64,000 bases of DNA from JAAFHB01 sp037133495 (GTDB lineage Bacteria > Bacteroidota > Bacteroidia > Bacteroidales > Prolixibacteraceae), in the NCBI GenBank assembly GCA_037133495.1, contig JBAXOA010000012.1, forward strand, positions 1-64,000, read 5' to 3'. Under the pieces are notes generated by a model that worked only from the letters and a program-made list of their open reading frames with translations, had not been told where the DNA came from and made no database searches. Both the position numbers and the translations under genes were made by a program. Positions 36,433 through 44,672 of the stretch are shown piece after piece (the first letter of the stretch is position 1; the number at the start of each line of letters is the position of its first letter).

Positions 36433-37371
36433 ATGCGAAGCTCTTTCCCATTTCTTCTGCTCTTGCTTTTTCTGGGAATTTCAACCCGGATTACAGCACA
36501 AGAGAAGGCACTTTCCCCAGCAAATGATTTGTGTATCAAGTGCCATACCCATCAAACGATTACTTTTCACAATAGCCTGACCAATAAGGAAGATAAACGG
36601 ATGATGAATCCGCTTTATATTCTTGATAAAGATCATTTCGCATCAGGAGTTCATGCTAAATTTAAATGTACAGACTGTCATTCAGCTGATTACAGTAAAT
36701 ACCCCCATAACGCAGAGCTTAAACTCGAGCCATTGAGTACCTGTCTGGATTGTCATGGCGGTGATGAAAAATACGCCGCCTATCAATTTGAAAATATAGA
36801 CACAGAGTTTAGAAAAAGTGTCCATTTTCAGAAGAGCGGAGAGAGCTTTACATGCTCGAAATGCCATAACCAGCACTATTATCAGGCCCGGTCACGTAAC
36901 AGTTTCGATGTTGGAGATATCGTAACCTTCAGCAACGAAATGTGCATGACCTGTCACAGTAACAACAGCAAATTTCAATTGATTTCTGAGAAAATCAAAC
37001 CCGCTCTTTCCCAGATTCACGAGTGGCTACCGAATCAGGAACTTCATTTTAAAAATGTAAGATGCATTGAGTGCCATACCCAGGTTGTTGATTCACTGGC
37101 TGTTTCACACAACATTCTCCCCAAGGAAAAAGCGTTGAAAAATTGTGTCGATTGCCATTCAAAAAATTCAATGCTGATGGCATCGCTGTATAAATATAAA
37201 AATCTTCAGAGCCGGGCACAAGAAGGCAAGCTAAATACCATTATTTCGAATAAATCGTATGTTATTGGTGCTTATCAGAATGTATGGCTCAATAACATCA
37301 GCATTCTTATCTTTATAATGACTCTTGCAGGAGTTTGTATTCACTTGATTTTTAGAATCATAAAAAAATAA
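36433..37371 (+). CDS. Membrane-anchored heptaheme cytochrome c
   Basis: 312 residues from the ATG of MRSSFPFLLLLL; an upstream ATG lies inside the terminator hairpin and is rejected. A signal peptide ending near RITAQ is followed by seven CxxCH motifs (CIKCH, CTDCH, CLDCH, CSKCH, CMTCH, CIECH, CVDCH). A C-terminal transmembrane helix (ISILIFIMTLAGVCIHLIF) anchors the heme domain on the periplasmic side. The cytochrome b gene begins 4 bases after its stop, so together they probably form a quinol-oxidising module: b in the membrane, c outside. Confidence 0.88.
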   Translation: MRSSFPFLLLLLFLGISTRITAQEKALSPANDLCIKCHTHQTITFHNSLTNKEDKRMMNPLYILDKDHFASGVHAKFKCTDCHSADYSKYPHNAELKLEPLSTCLDCHGGDEKYAAYQFENIDTEFRKSVHFQKSGESFTCSKCHNQHYYQARSRNSFDVGDIVTFSNEMCMTCHSNNSKFQLISEKIKPALSQIHEWLPNQELHFKNVRCIECHTQVVDSLAVSHNILPKEKALKNCVDCHSKNSMLMASLYKYKNLQSRAQEGKLNTIISNKSYVIGAYQNVWLNNISILIFIMTLAGVCIHLIFRIIKK

Positions 37372-37375
37372 ATTC

Positions 37376-38005
37376 ATGACTGCTGAAAATAAACTCTATT
37401 TTTATCCCATCTGGTTAAGAATTTGGCATGGAATTAATGCACTGGGAATTTTGATTTTAATTTATACCGGAATCAATATGCAATATTCCAACCCTGGTTT
37501 TAAATTAATGAATTTTGAATTAGCTGTTAATCTTCACAATATTGCAGGAATTCTGATTTCTCTGAATTATTTGGTGTTTTTCTTAGGCAACAGATTCACT
37601 GTCAATAAAAAGTATTACCGGATCAAGATCAAAGGATTATCTCAACGACTGATGTTGCAACTTGAATATTACGCTTTTGGATTATTTAAAAATCAGAAAC
37701 CGCCATTCCCTTTATCAGAAAAACGCAAGTTTAATCCGATGCAAAAGGTTTCCTATTTGATTGTGATGTATTTGTTTGTTCCTGGGCTAATCGTAACCGG
37801 CTTGGGTCTTTTATTCCCCGAAACAATTATAACAGAGGTATATACTATTAGCGGCATATTTCTGACAGCAATATTTCATGCCAGTCTGGGATTTTTGGTT
37901 TCCATCTTTCTGATCGTTCATTTATACGTTGCTTCGATCGGAAAACATCCTTTAAATAACTTTAAAAGTATTTTCACCGGTTATCACGACATGGACGGTC
38001 ATTGA
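37376..38005 (+). CDS. Di-heme cytochrome b (b561-like) membrane subunit
   Basis: 209 residues with four transmembrane helices. Conserved histidines lie in RIWHGIN, NLHNIAG, IFHASLG and IVHLYVA, the spacing of four-helix cytochrome b subunits that bind two hemes. It begins 4 bases after the heptaheme gene, and the pair matches quinol dehydrogenase modules in which cytochrome b takes electrons from menaquinol and gives them to a periplasmic multiheme partner. A similar b domain is fused to the 19-heme protein on the other strand. Confidence 0.85.
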   Translation: MTAENKLYFYPIWLRIWHGINALGILILIYTGINMQYSNPGFKLMNFELAVNLHNIAGILISLNYLVFFLGNRFTVNKKYYRIKIKGLSQRLMLQLEYYAFGLFKNQKPPFPLSEKRKFNPMQKVSYLIVMYLFVPGLIVTGLGLLFPETIITEVYTISGIFLTAIFHASLGFLVSIFLIVHLYVASIGKHPLNNFKSIFTGYHDMDGH

Positions 38006-38130
38006 TTACAGCAAGTCAATAAAACAGATAAGATATAGTAGAAAAGGCATTAAGAATAATCATTTTAAATAAGGTCGGGATTATAATATTTTTTCAATTG
38101 TTCGTATATTCGTAAAGTAAAATTAATTCA

Positions 38131-38138
38131 AAAGGAGG
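38131..38138 (+). promoter_or_regulatory. Perfect Shine-Dalgarno sequence (unusual here)
   Basis: AAAGGAGG stands 5 bases before the ATG at 38144. Genes in this window, like Bacteroidota genes in general, rarely have such a site; most starts here follow A/T-rich leaders. It fixes the start and hints at high translation or foreign origin. Confidence 0.7.
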
Positions 38139-38143
38139 TAGCT

Positions 38144-38641
38144 ATGTTAACTAAATTTTTCTCATTGGTATTATTGTGCGGCTTGTTTCTATATGGAACT
38201 CCGGCAAGTGCGCTGTCTAAAGAATATGTTGGAGTTTTAAAATGTAAAATGTGTCACAACAAGCCTGCAACAGGTGCGCAGTACACGAAATGGGCTGCAA
38301 GTCCTCACGCTAAAGCTTTTCAGTCATTGAAAGGTGATGAGGCTAAGAATCCAAAGTGCCTGAAATGTCACGCAACTGCTTTTGGCCTTGAATTAAGTGA
38401 CACGCAATCCATTACTATGGAAGAAGGAGTATCTTGCGAATCATGTCATGGTGCAGGAAGCGCTTACAAGTCCGCAGGAATCATGAAAGATCAAGCTAAA
38501 TCAATTGCTGCCGGATTAGTTCTGCCTGACGAAAAACTCTGCAAGAAGTGCCACAATCCAGAAAGCCCAAATTACAAAACGTTTGATTACAAAACGTATT
38601 CTGCAAAGATTGCTCATCCAAATCCAGCCAAAGAGAAATAA
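38144..38641 (+). CDS. Tetraheme cytochrome c554-like protein
   Basis: 165 residues with a signal peptide (LVLLCGLFLYGTPASA) and four CxxCH motifs: CKMCH, CLKCH, CESCH, CKKCH. The spacing, with YVGVLKCKMCHN ... KWAASPHAKAF ... CLKCHATAFG ... GVSCESCHGAG, is that of the cytochrome c554/multiheme c554 family, usually a soluble periplasmic carrier or part of a reductase. No catalytic partner is adjacent. The strong ribosome binding site is unlike the rest of the island. A long terminator follows. Confidence 0.9.
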   Translation: MLTKFFSLVLLCGLFLYGTPASALSKEYVGVLKCKMCHNKPATGAQYTKWAASPHAKAFQSLKGDEAKNPKCLKCHATAFGLELSDTQSITMEEGVSCESCHGAGSAYKSAGIMKDQAKSIAAGLVLPDEKLCKKCHNPESPNYKTFDYKTYSAKIAHPNPAKEK

Positions 38642-38669
38642 GCTTCACGCTGAAAAGATCGTTATAGCG

Positions 38670-38707
38670 AAAAAGCTCCATTGTTCAGTTGAACAATGGA
38701 GCTTTTT
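38670..38707 (+). terminator. Strong bidirectional terminator
   Basis: Perfect 17-base arms AAAAAGCTCCATTGTTC and GAACAATGGAGCTTTTT with an AGTT loop. It ends the tetraheme gene. Confidence 0.88.
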
Positions 38708-38744
38708 GTTTCTAAATGATATCTGCAAACAATCATCCGGGGAA

Positions 38745-38906
38745 TGACCGGGTTGCGCGATTTGTAAGCGCGGTGTAAAAGGCAAAAGGCGATTGAAAAT
38801 CGCCCCACCCGGTTTCTAAACCAAATATCCAATCTGAATACAAACACCCGGTAAAACAATTTATATTCTATATTAAGTGCAAAGCGCCCTAATATAGAAT
38901 ATAAAT
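38745..38906. repeat. Palindromic block between convergent cytochrome genes
   Basis: Two hairpin units. A nested one has outer arms near ACCGGGT...ACCCGGT and an inner GGCGATT-GAA-AATCGCC stem. A perfect 17-base dyad has arms at 38859-38875 and 38890-38906 around a 14-base loop. The second is just 9 bases beyond the stop of the 19-heme gene and may end its transcript. Confidence 0.7.
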
Positions 38907-38915
38907 CATTGATTA

Positions 38916-41717
38916 TTATTTATATCCAAACAACATCGAATAGATAATAAAACCTACCAGAATTAGTCCAAAACCTACGAAGAAAAAGCCTAGCGTTCTG
39001 ATCGTGGTATAATACCAGCTTTGAGATTCTTTTTTTACCATCACTTTCTTAAGACGTCCAGACTCTTTAAGCTCCTGATATTCACGTGGTCTGTCGTTTT
39101 TAAACTCTTCCAGCGGAACAAGTCCGGTAAAAATAACTGTATCCATAGGGAAAGCATCCGGACGAAGATGGGTATTGAAAAAATGAACTGTGAAGATAAA
39201 TCCGACTGCCAGCAAGGCTTCATCACTGTGAATAATCTGCGCCACATTAATCAGCCAGCCAGGGAATATTTTGGTAAATATTTCAGGGAACCAAAGTATC
39301 AAACCTGAAAATCCGATGACCGCAATACCCCAGAATACTGCCATATAATCGAATTTTTCCCAATACGTCCATCTTCCATAATTTGGCTTTGGTCCTTTGC
39401 CGACGAACCACTTGATAGTTGCACCCAGGTCCCGAAGGTCCTGCATATTAAACATCAGCGAATTCTTGCCGAATATAAATCGTGATAATGGAGTACGATT
39501 CTTAATCTTGGTCGTGATCAATGAAAATAAGTGAAAGGAAAAATAACCAAAAGTTAGAAATGCACCGAACCGGTGAATCACCCCGGCAATTCGTGGCCCA
39601 CCCAATAAATCGGCAAGATAACTGGCCCAGGTCATATTCGAGAATTTAAGAATCATTCCTGTTAAGGCGAGCATCAGAAAGCTGAGGATCACAAAAATAT
39701 GTGTTAATCGCTGACTTCTCGAAAACCTTCTGATAAAATATTTATCAGCAATCGATTCCCGATGTTTCTTCCGCTCTCTCAAGCTTTTAATTGATCGTGG
39801 AAACCACATAATCAAGTGGATTCCAAAGAACAGAAATACTCCAATAAGCAAACTTGTCATAGCCCAGAAAGTATAATACAGGGCTCCGTATTTTTCTTTA
39901 TTATGATGAGTAGCGTGCGTTAAATATCCGGTAAACCTCGTGTTCGCATCGGCGTGGCATTTCTTGCAGGTTGTAACAATATTTGCATTTCCGATGGATG
40001 ATTTAGGATTCGTCACATTAAAAATTGAGTGAGATCCATGGCAATCGGAACATTTAGCAGCCTTTGCATCTCCCAATGAATGTTTCTTTCCGTGAGAAGT
40101 AAGGAGGTAGGTTTTGGCTGTTTCTTCATGACAAGTACCACACTGATGGGTTACTTCATTCATAAACTGATCGGCACCGGTGCTGCTTATCTTATGTGAG
40201 GTATGGCAATTGACGCAAGTGGGATATTTCTTCTTTCCATCATCCTGAGAAATTCTGTGATCACTTTTAATGTACTCATCGTATATTCCCTTGTGACAGG
40301 TGGCACATGTTGAGGGAATATTTTTGGAATAAATTGTAGAGCGCTCATCTGTTTCCTTTAAGATATTATGAGTGGAGTGACAATCGGTGCACACTGCCGT
40401 AATTGTTAATCCCTTTTCTGTCAAACCTTTACCATGAGCACTTGATGCATAATCAACCAAGGTATTCACCTGATGAAGATCAGCCGATTTATTTGCTTTC
40501 CCTTTGTCGCGATGACACTGCCCGCAAAGTTTCGGTATATTCGCACGATATGAAGGTGCAGTATCGTCATACCTCGATTTTGCTTTATGCGTCCCATGAC
40601 AGTCAGTGCAGTAAGGGGCATTTTTATCTTTCCTGTCGTAAGCCTGGCCATGGCCGCTAGATGCATATAAGGAAGAAACCTCGGCATGACATGCAGAGCA
40701 GTCAACCTTTCCTGAGGTCTCACATGGCCGGGCCTTATTGGAAGAGACATCGGAATGGCATTTTACACATGCAATATTTTTATGTACCGAATTTCCCAGA
40801 TCAGCCTTATTTACCTTCATTGAAACCAAAGAATCACCAACCTGTTTTTGTGCAGTTGATTGCTCATGACATTTAATACACTCGCGGTCTGAGATATTGG
40901 ATACAATATTTTGGGTAGTAACACGGTGAGGGATATGACACGAGGTACAGGCAGGAATGGATCCGGGTTTCTCCTCCCATAACGCTCCTTTAATAATCTT
41001 GGTATGAACTACTTCAATCTTGGTATGACAGGTCATACAGGTTTTGGCAATATTATTAACTGAAATCGACGAATTTGGACTCGTGTGAGGGAGAATCAAA
41101 TGATTCCCATGACAGTCATTACAAGTTGCTGAAACAATCAGTCCCTTTTTAAACAAACCAATGCCATGAGCATCTGAACTGTAGTTCTCAAGAATGTTAT
41201 GTTCTGAAATATTATATATCCTTGCAACCGGAGCACCTTCCCTGTGACATTTACCACATAATACGGGAATACTCATTTTATAGGTTCGGGATGAAGGATT
41301 GGTTTTCGTTAAAATATCATGAGTTCCATGACACTCTTTACAGTCGGGCGCATAAAGCGATTTAAGTCTTTTGGCTTGTCCGTGAACCCCGGCATCAAAT
41401 AACTTAGCTGGCTCTGCATGGCATTTGCTACAACTAACCGGCTTAAGTCCTTCAGGATGAGGAAATTCTTTAACTTCAGCATCTTCATGACAACCTACGC
41501 ACGTTAAATCCTTATGGACTGAATTGCCCAGCGTCTTAGCTGTTACATAAAGCGATAATTTTTTGCCGTTTTTCTCAACAGATAAACTTGCATCATTGTG
41601 ACATGCCAGACAATCATCATCTGTCTGAGCGAAAACCGCGAGATGACTGCCAAAAATAAAAATGAGAATCAAAATCGGGATGACCCCAAGATGTTTGAGC
41701 TTCTGTATTGTGGACAT
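38916..41717 (-). CDS. 19-heme cytochrome c fused to cytochrome b
   Basis: 933 residues: signal/anchor (about 10-30), then nineteen CxxCH motifs up to about residue 590, then five to six transmembrane helices with histidines typical of cytochrome b (RLTHIFVIL, VIHRFGAF, FSFHLFSLI, IIHSDEALL, TVHFFNTH) and a cytoplasmic tail. The heme part is internally duplicated: LGNSVHKDLTCVGCH and LGNSVHKNIACVKCH start matching blocks, and AHGIGLFKKGL/AHGKGLTEKGL recur in step. The layout suggests one polypeptide that oxidises menaquinol in the membrane and runs electrons along a periplasm-spanning heme wire. No variant catalytic heme motif is visible. Confidence 0.92.
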   Translation of the reverse strand: MSTIQKLKHLGVIPILILIFIFGSHLAVFAQTDDDCLACHNDASLSVEKNGKKLSLYVTAKTLGNSVHKDLTCVGCHEDAEVKEFPHPEGLKPVSCSKCHAEPAKLFDAGVHGQAKRLKSLYAPDCKECHGTHDILTKTNPSSRTYKMSIPVLCGKCHREGAPVARIYNISEHNILENYSSDAHGIGLFKKGLIVSATCNDCHGNHLILPHTSPNSSISVNNIAKTCMTCHTKIEVVHTKIIKGALWEEKPGSIPACTSCHIPHRVTTQNIVSNISDRECIKCHEQSTAQKQVGDSLVSMKVNKADLGNSVHKNIACVKCHSDVSSNKARPCETSGKVDCSACHAEVSSLYASSGHGQAYDRKDKNAPYCTDCHGTHKAKSRYDDTAPSYRANIPKLCGQCHRDKGKANKSADLHQVNTLVDYASSAHGKGLTEKGLTITAVCTDCHSTHNILKETDERSTIYSKNIPSTCATCHKGIYDEYIKSDHRISQDDGKKKYPTCVNCHTSHKISSTGADQFMNEVTHQCGTCHEETAKTYLLTSHGKKHSLGDAKAAKCSDCHGSHSIFNVTNPKSSIGNANIVTTCKKCHADANTRFTGYLTHATHHNKEKYGALYYTFWAMTSLLIGVFLFFGIHLIMWFPRSIKSLRERKKHRESIADKYFIRRFSRSQRLTHIFVILSFLMLALTGMILKFSNMTWASYLADLLGGPRIAGVIHRFGAFLTFGYFSFHLFSLITTKIKNRTPLSRFIFGKNSLMFNMQDLRDLGATIKWFVGKGPKPNYGRWTYWEKFDYMAVFWGIAVIGFSGLILWFPEIFTKIFPGWLINVAQIIHSDEALLAVGFIFTVHFFNTHLRPDAFPMDTVIFTGLVPLEEFKNDRPREYQELKESGRLKKVMVKKESQSWYYTTIRTLGFFFVGFGLILVGFIIYSMLFGYK

Positions 41718-42139
41718 ATTTAATTATATTATGGAAGTGATAGTTAATATTATTTGAATTCTACTCTTTTAAAAGTTCGAAAATATCCTGACAATCATTT
41801 AATTTGCATATGCAGGAGTGAAAACACAGCAAGCACACAATCATCTAATGCATAAGCATTTAGAGAAATAATCATCAGTATTGGAATTGCAATCAAACTT
41901 AGTACTTAATTTTTCATTTTCAAAATTCACGTCATAGCATAGCCCTGGACAGTTCCAGATTAATTTAGTCATCAAAAACAAAATATGGTCCATCAATATC
42001 GATCATATAATACTGTATTTCTGAATATTAACAGGTGAATTACAAAAATTATCAAGTAGATATTCTCACACTTAAAACATTTAATCTGAAAGATTTTGAG
42101 AGTATTAACACCTAATTTTAATTTATATCAATGGATTAA

Positions 42140-42153
42140 CTGACTTATGTCAA
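42140..42153 (+). promoter_or_regulatory. FNR-like box CTGAC-N4-GTCAA
   Basis: CTGAC-TTAT-GTCAA resembles the TTGAC-N4-ATCAA site near the start of the island. It lies about 34 bases before a TACTTTTG box, near the position for an upstream activator. Confidence 0.5.
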
Positions 42154-42186
42154 TAGTAATAAACATGTATATACGAAAATCGTGTC

Positions 42187-42194
42187 TACTTTTG
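42187..42194 (+). promoter_or_regulatory. Putative -7 promoter element TACTTTTG
   Basis: It matches the Bacteroidota TAnnTTTG -7 consensus, about 143 bases before the small cytochrome gene. No good -33 TTTG is seen, which fits an activator-dependent promoter. Confidence 0.4.
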
Positions 42195-42337
42195 AGCTTT
42201 GAAAAGATCTTGCATAAAACATTACTCAAATAAAATGTTTTTCGTCATGTTTAAGGTGATAATTTGGCATGTAGTTTGATTTGTTTAATTCGATACAAAA
42301 GATCGGTATAAATAGTTTTAATCTAATAATTTGTATT

Positions 42338-42757
42338 ATGAAAAATCTAAGTGTTTTATTTAAAAGTGCAACAATTGTTTTTTCCTTCATTGCACTTTTT
42401 GCGTTTGTTGTTCCGCAGGATCAAAAATCTGGTGGAGCATGGGAAATTCCGGCAAAATACAAAGCCATGAAAAACCCTGCTAAAGGTGATGCAGCGTCTG
42501 CAACGGTTGGTAAGAATCTCTATACTAAACATTGTAAAGCTTGTCATGGTGGTATGGGATTAGGCGACGGCCCGAAGGCTTCAGCAATGAAAACGAAGAT
42601 CAGTTCGTTCAAAGACGCTAAATTTCAGGCACAAACAGATGGTGAAATCTATTTTCAAACCTATGTTGGACGTGATGAGATGAAGCCTTTTGACAAACTT
42701 GTTAAAGAGGAAGAAGATCGTTGGGCAATTGTTAATTTTGTCCGAACCCTCAAATAA
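42338..42757 (+). CDS. Small periplasmic monoheme cytochrome c (paralogue)
   Basis: 139 residues from MKNLSVLFKS; a 19-residue upstream extension is rejected because it lacks signal-peptide character. It shares signal (LFAFVVPQDQK), heme site (KHCKACHGG), the stretch DAKFQAQTDGEIYFQ and the closing helix with the gene at 35947-36369, so the two arose by duplication within the island. A possible Met ligand lies in GRDEMKPFD. It precedes the NapC-type gene and probably receives electrons from it. Confidence 0.88.
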   Translation: MKNLSVLFKSATIVFSFIALFAFVVPQDQKSGGAWEIPAKYKAMKNPAKGDAASATVGKNLYTKHCKACHGGMGLGDGPKASAMKTKISSFKDAKFQAQTDGEIYFQTYVGRDEMKPFDKLVKEEEDRWAIVNFVRTLK

Positions 42758-42766
42758 GAAGTTAAA

Positions 42767-42806
42767 AAAGTAAGTGCTGTAACCAAAGGGGTTTAGCACT
42801 TACTTT
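42767..42806 (+). terminator. Rho-independent terminator
   Basis: AAAGTAAGTGCT and AGCACTTACTTT form a 12-base stem with a 16-base loop right after the small cytochrome gene. Confidence 0.75.
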
Positions 42807-42918
42807 AAATTATTACAATATCATACTCGTTCGCACAATACTCATTATATAATATACGGTTAGGATTCTTCCTTCCCGATCATACCTTTTAGAGCTCATC
42901 CTTTTCAAATCCAGACAT

Positions 42919-44415
42919 ATGCACTTACCAAAATCAACAAAAAATCTTATAACCATAGCCGGATCGACAATAGCAATTGTTAGCTTATTGATTATAATAT
43001 TACTGTTCGTTATTTCATCCCTCCTCGATTCCGCTAATTCGTATTTGGGAATTTTCATCTATATGGTGCTTCCCACTTTGATGTTTTTTGGTCTGATGCT
43101 GATTCCAATTGGGATGATAAGAGCCAAAAGACAAGAAAAGTCAAGAATGGAAGGATCCAAAGATTATCCATTGTGGGATTTCAATAAACCATCAACAAGA
43201 AATGCAGCTGCTATTTTTCTGGTAGGAACAATTTGTCTGGCAATTCTGTCATCCATCGGTAGTTTTCAGGCGTTTCATATTACAGAGTCCAATGAGTTCT
43301 GCGGAAAACTTTGTCACTTTGTAATGAAACCGGAATATACTGCCTATCAAAACTCTCCTCACGCAAGAGTAAACTGTGTTGAATGTCATGTTGGATCAGG
43401 AGCCGGCTGGTATGTCCGTAGTAAATTGACTGGTCTATACCAGGTTTACGCGGTTATTACCAATCAAATACCTCATCCAATTGCTTCACCGATCGATAAT
43501 CTTCGTCCTGCAATGGAGACTTGTGAGCACTGTCACTGGCCACAGAAATTCTATGACCGTAAACAAAAGAATAAAATATCATACCTGGCTGACGAGACTA
43601 CCTCAGCCTGGAACATCCACCTTCAGATGAAAACCAGTGCCAGCAATAGTGCCCAAGGCAATGCACAGGGTATCCATTGGCACATTAACCCTGATGTAAA
43701 AATTGAATACGTCGCCTCTGCTGTTAACAAGGAAAAAATTCCATGGGTAAAATATACCAACCTCAAAACAAAAGAAGTTACCATCTATGAAGATTCAGCA
43801 GATAAACTGACTGCAGCACAGCGCGATTCACTGCCAACGCGCAAAATGGATTGTATTGATTGTCATAACAGGCCTTCTCACAACTACAGGGCGCCTCAAA
43901 ATTTCATTGATGAACTGATTACTGCCGGTAAAATTCCACGTACGCTGCCTGACGTTAAAATGATGGCTATGAATATACTTAACCAGAACTATTCCACCAC
44001 AGATAGTGCTATGATTGCTATTAAAAAACAGGTCAACGAATATTATACTTCAATGTATCCTAAGTTGGTTGAACCTAAGAAAAAGGATATTGAACAAATA
44101 ATTGCGGGAATGCAGGAAGGATACAGTCAGAATATTTTTCCGGAGATGGGCGTAAAATGGACTGCCTATCCCAATCATATCGGACATTTGGAAACAAATG
44201 GTTGCGACCGCTGTCATAACGACCGTCATAAATCAGAGAGTGGAAGGGTGATATCCCGTGATTGTAATTTATGTCATGATATTGTTGCTCAGGGTACTGA
44301 TTCGGCCATGCAGGTTTCAAGTTCTTTTAAACCTCTCGAATTCAAGCATCCCGTAGATATTAATGACGAATGGAAAAAAACATTGTGTTCAGAATGTCAC
44401 GCTAAATTGTACTAA
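42919..44415 (+). CDS. NapC/NirT-type multiheme quinol dehydrogenase
   Basis: 498 residues: two N-terminal transmembrane helices (about 12-35 and 45-66) and a third near 95-115, then a NapC/NirT signature FCGKLCHFVMKPEYTAYQ with the CxxxCH motif, SPHARVNCVECH, and further motifs CEHCH, CIDCH, CDRCH, CNLCH and CSECH. This gives six CxxCH plus one CxxxCH. NapC/NirT proteins oxidise menaquinol and feed periplasmic reductases. It is longer than NapC/NrfH (about 200 residues), so extra hemes are fused at the C-terminus. It is the third possible quinol-oxidising entry point in the island. Confidence 0.9.
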   Translation: MHLPKSTKNLITIAGSTIAIVSLLIIILLFVISSLLDSANSYLGIFIYMVLPTLMFFGLMLIPIGMIRAKRQEKSRMEGSKDYPLWDFNKPSTRNAAAIFLVGTICLAILSSIGSFQAFHITESNEFCGKLCHFVMKPEYTAYQNSPHARVNCVECHVGSGAGWYVRSKLTGLYQVYAVITNQIPHPIASPIDNLRPAMETCEHCHWPQKFYDRKQKNKISYLADETTSAWNIHLQMKTSASNSAQGNAQGIHWHINPDVKIEYVASAVNKEKIPWVKYTNLKTKEVTIYEDSADKLTAAQRDSLPTRKMDCIDCHNRPSHNYRAPQNFIDELITAGKIPRTLPDVKMMAMNILNQNYSTTDSAMIAIKKQVNEYYTSMYPKLVEPKKKDIEQIIAGMQEGYSQNIFPEMGVKWTAYPNHIGHLETNGCDRCHNDRHKSESGRVISRDCNLCHDIVAQGTDSAMQVSSSFKPLEFKHPVDINDEWKKTLCSECHAKLY

Positions 44416-44455
44416 ATAATATTCGAATCGGGTTGTCCTGCACAAATATTATTTT

Positions 44456-44482
44456 CAGCCTTTCAGTCTAACTGGAAGGCTG
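44456..44482 (+). terminator. Rho-independent terminator
   Basis: CAGCCTT-T-CAG and CTG-G-AAGGCTG pair around a short loop and a T-rich stretch follows. It closes the cytochrome island. Just after it the short direct repeat AGACTATTAGG occurs twice. Confidence 0.7.
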
Positions 44483-44672
44483 TTTATTTTTATGTAGGGA
44501 GAGGAATTAGACTATTAGGCTACTAGACTATTAGGATTTCCAAATTTTCAAATTGCCGGATTTTCAAATACTCTTCTTCATTCTTTCTTTGGCAATTCAT
44601 TAACTTTGCATTTGATCAATACAATAATGAACAATCTCAAATCATTTCTAAACTTGCTAAAACAATTGTAGT

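Larger units (their letters stand above)
41718..42337. other. Long divergent regulatory region of the cytochrome island
   Basis: About 620 AT-rich bases between the 19-heme gene and the second small cytochrome. No gene is apparent. An FNR-like site (42140-42153) and a -7-like box (42187-42194) face right. I see no equally clear site facing the 19-heme gene. Confidence 0.5.
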
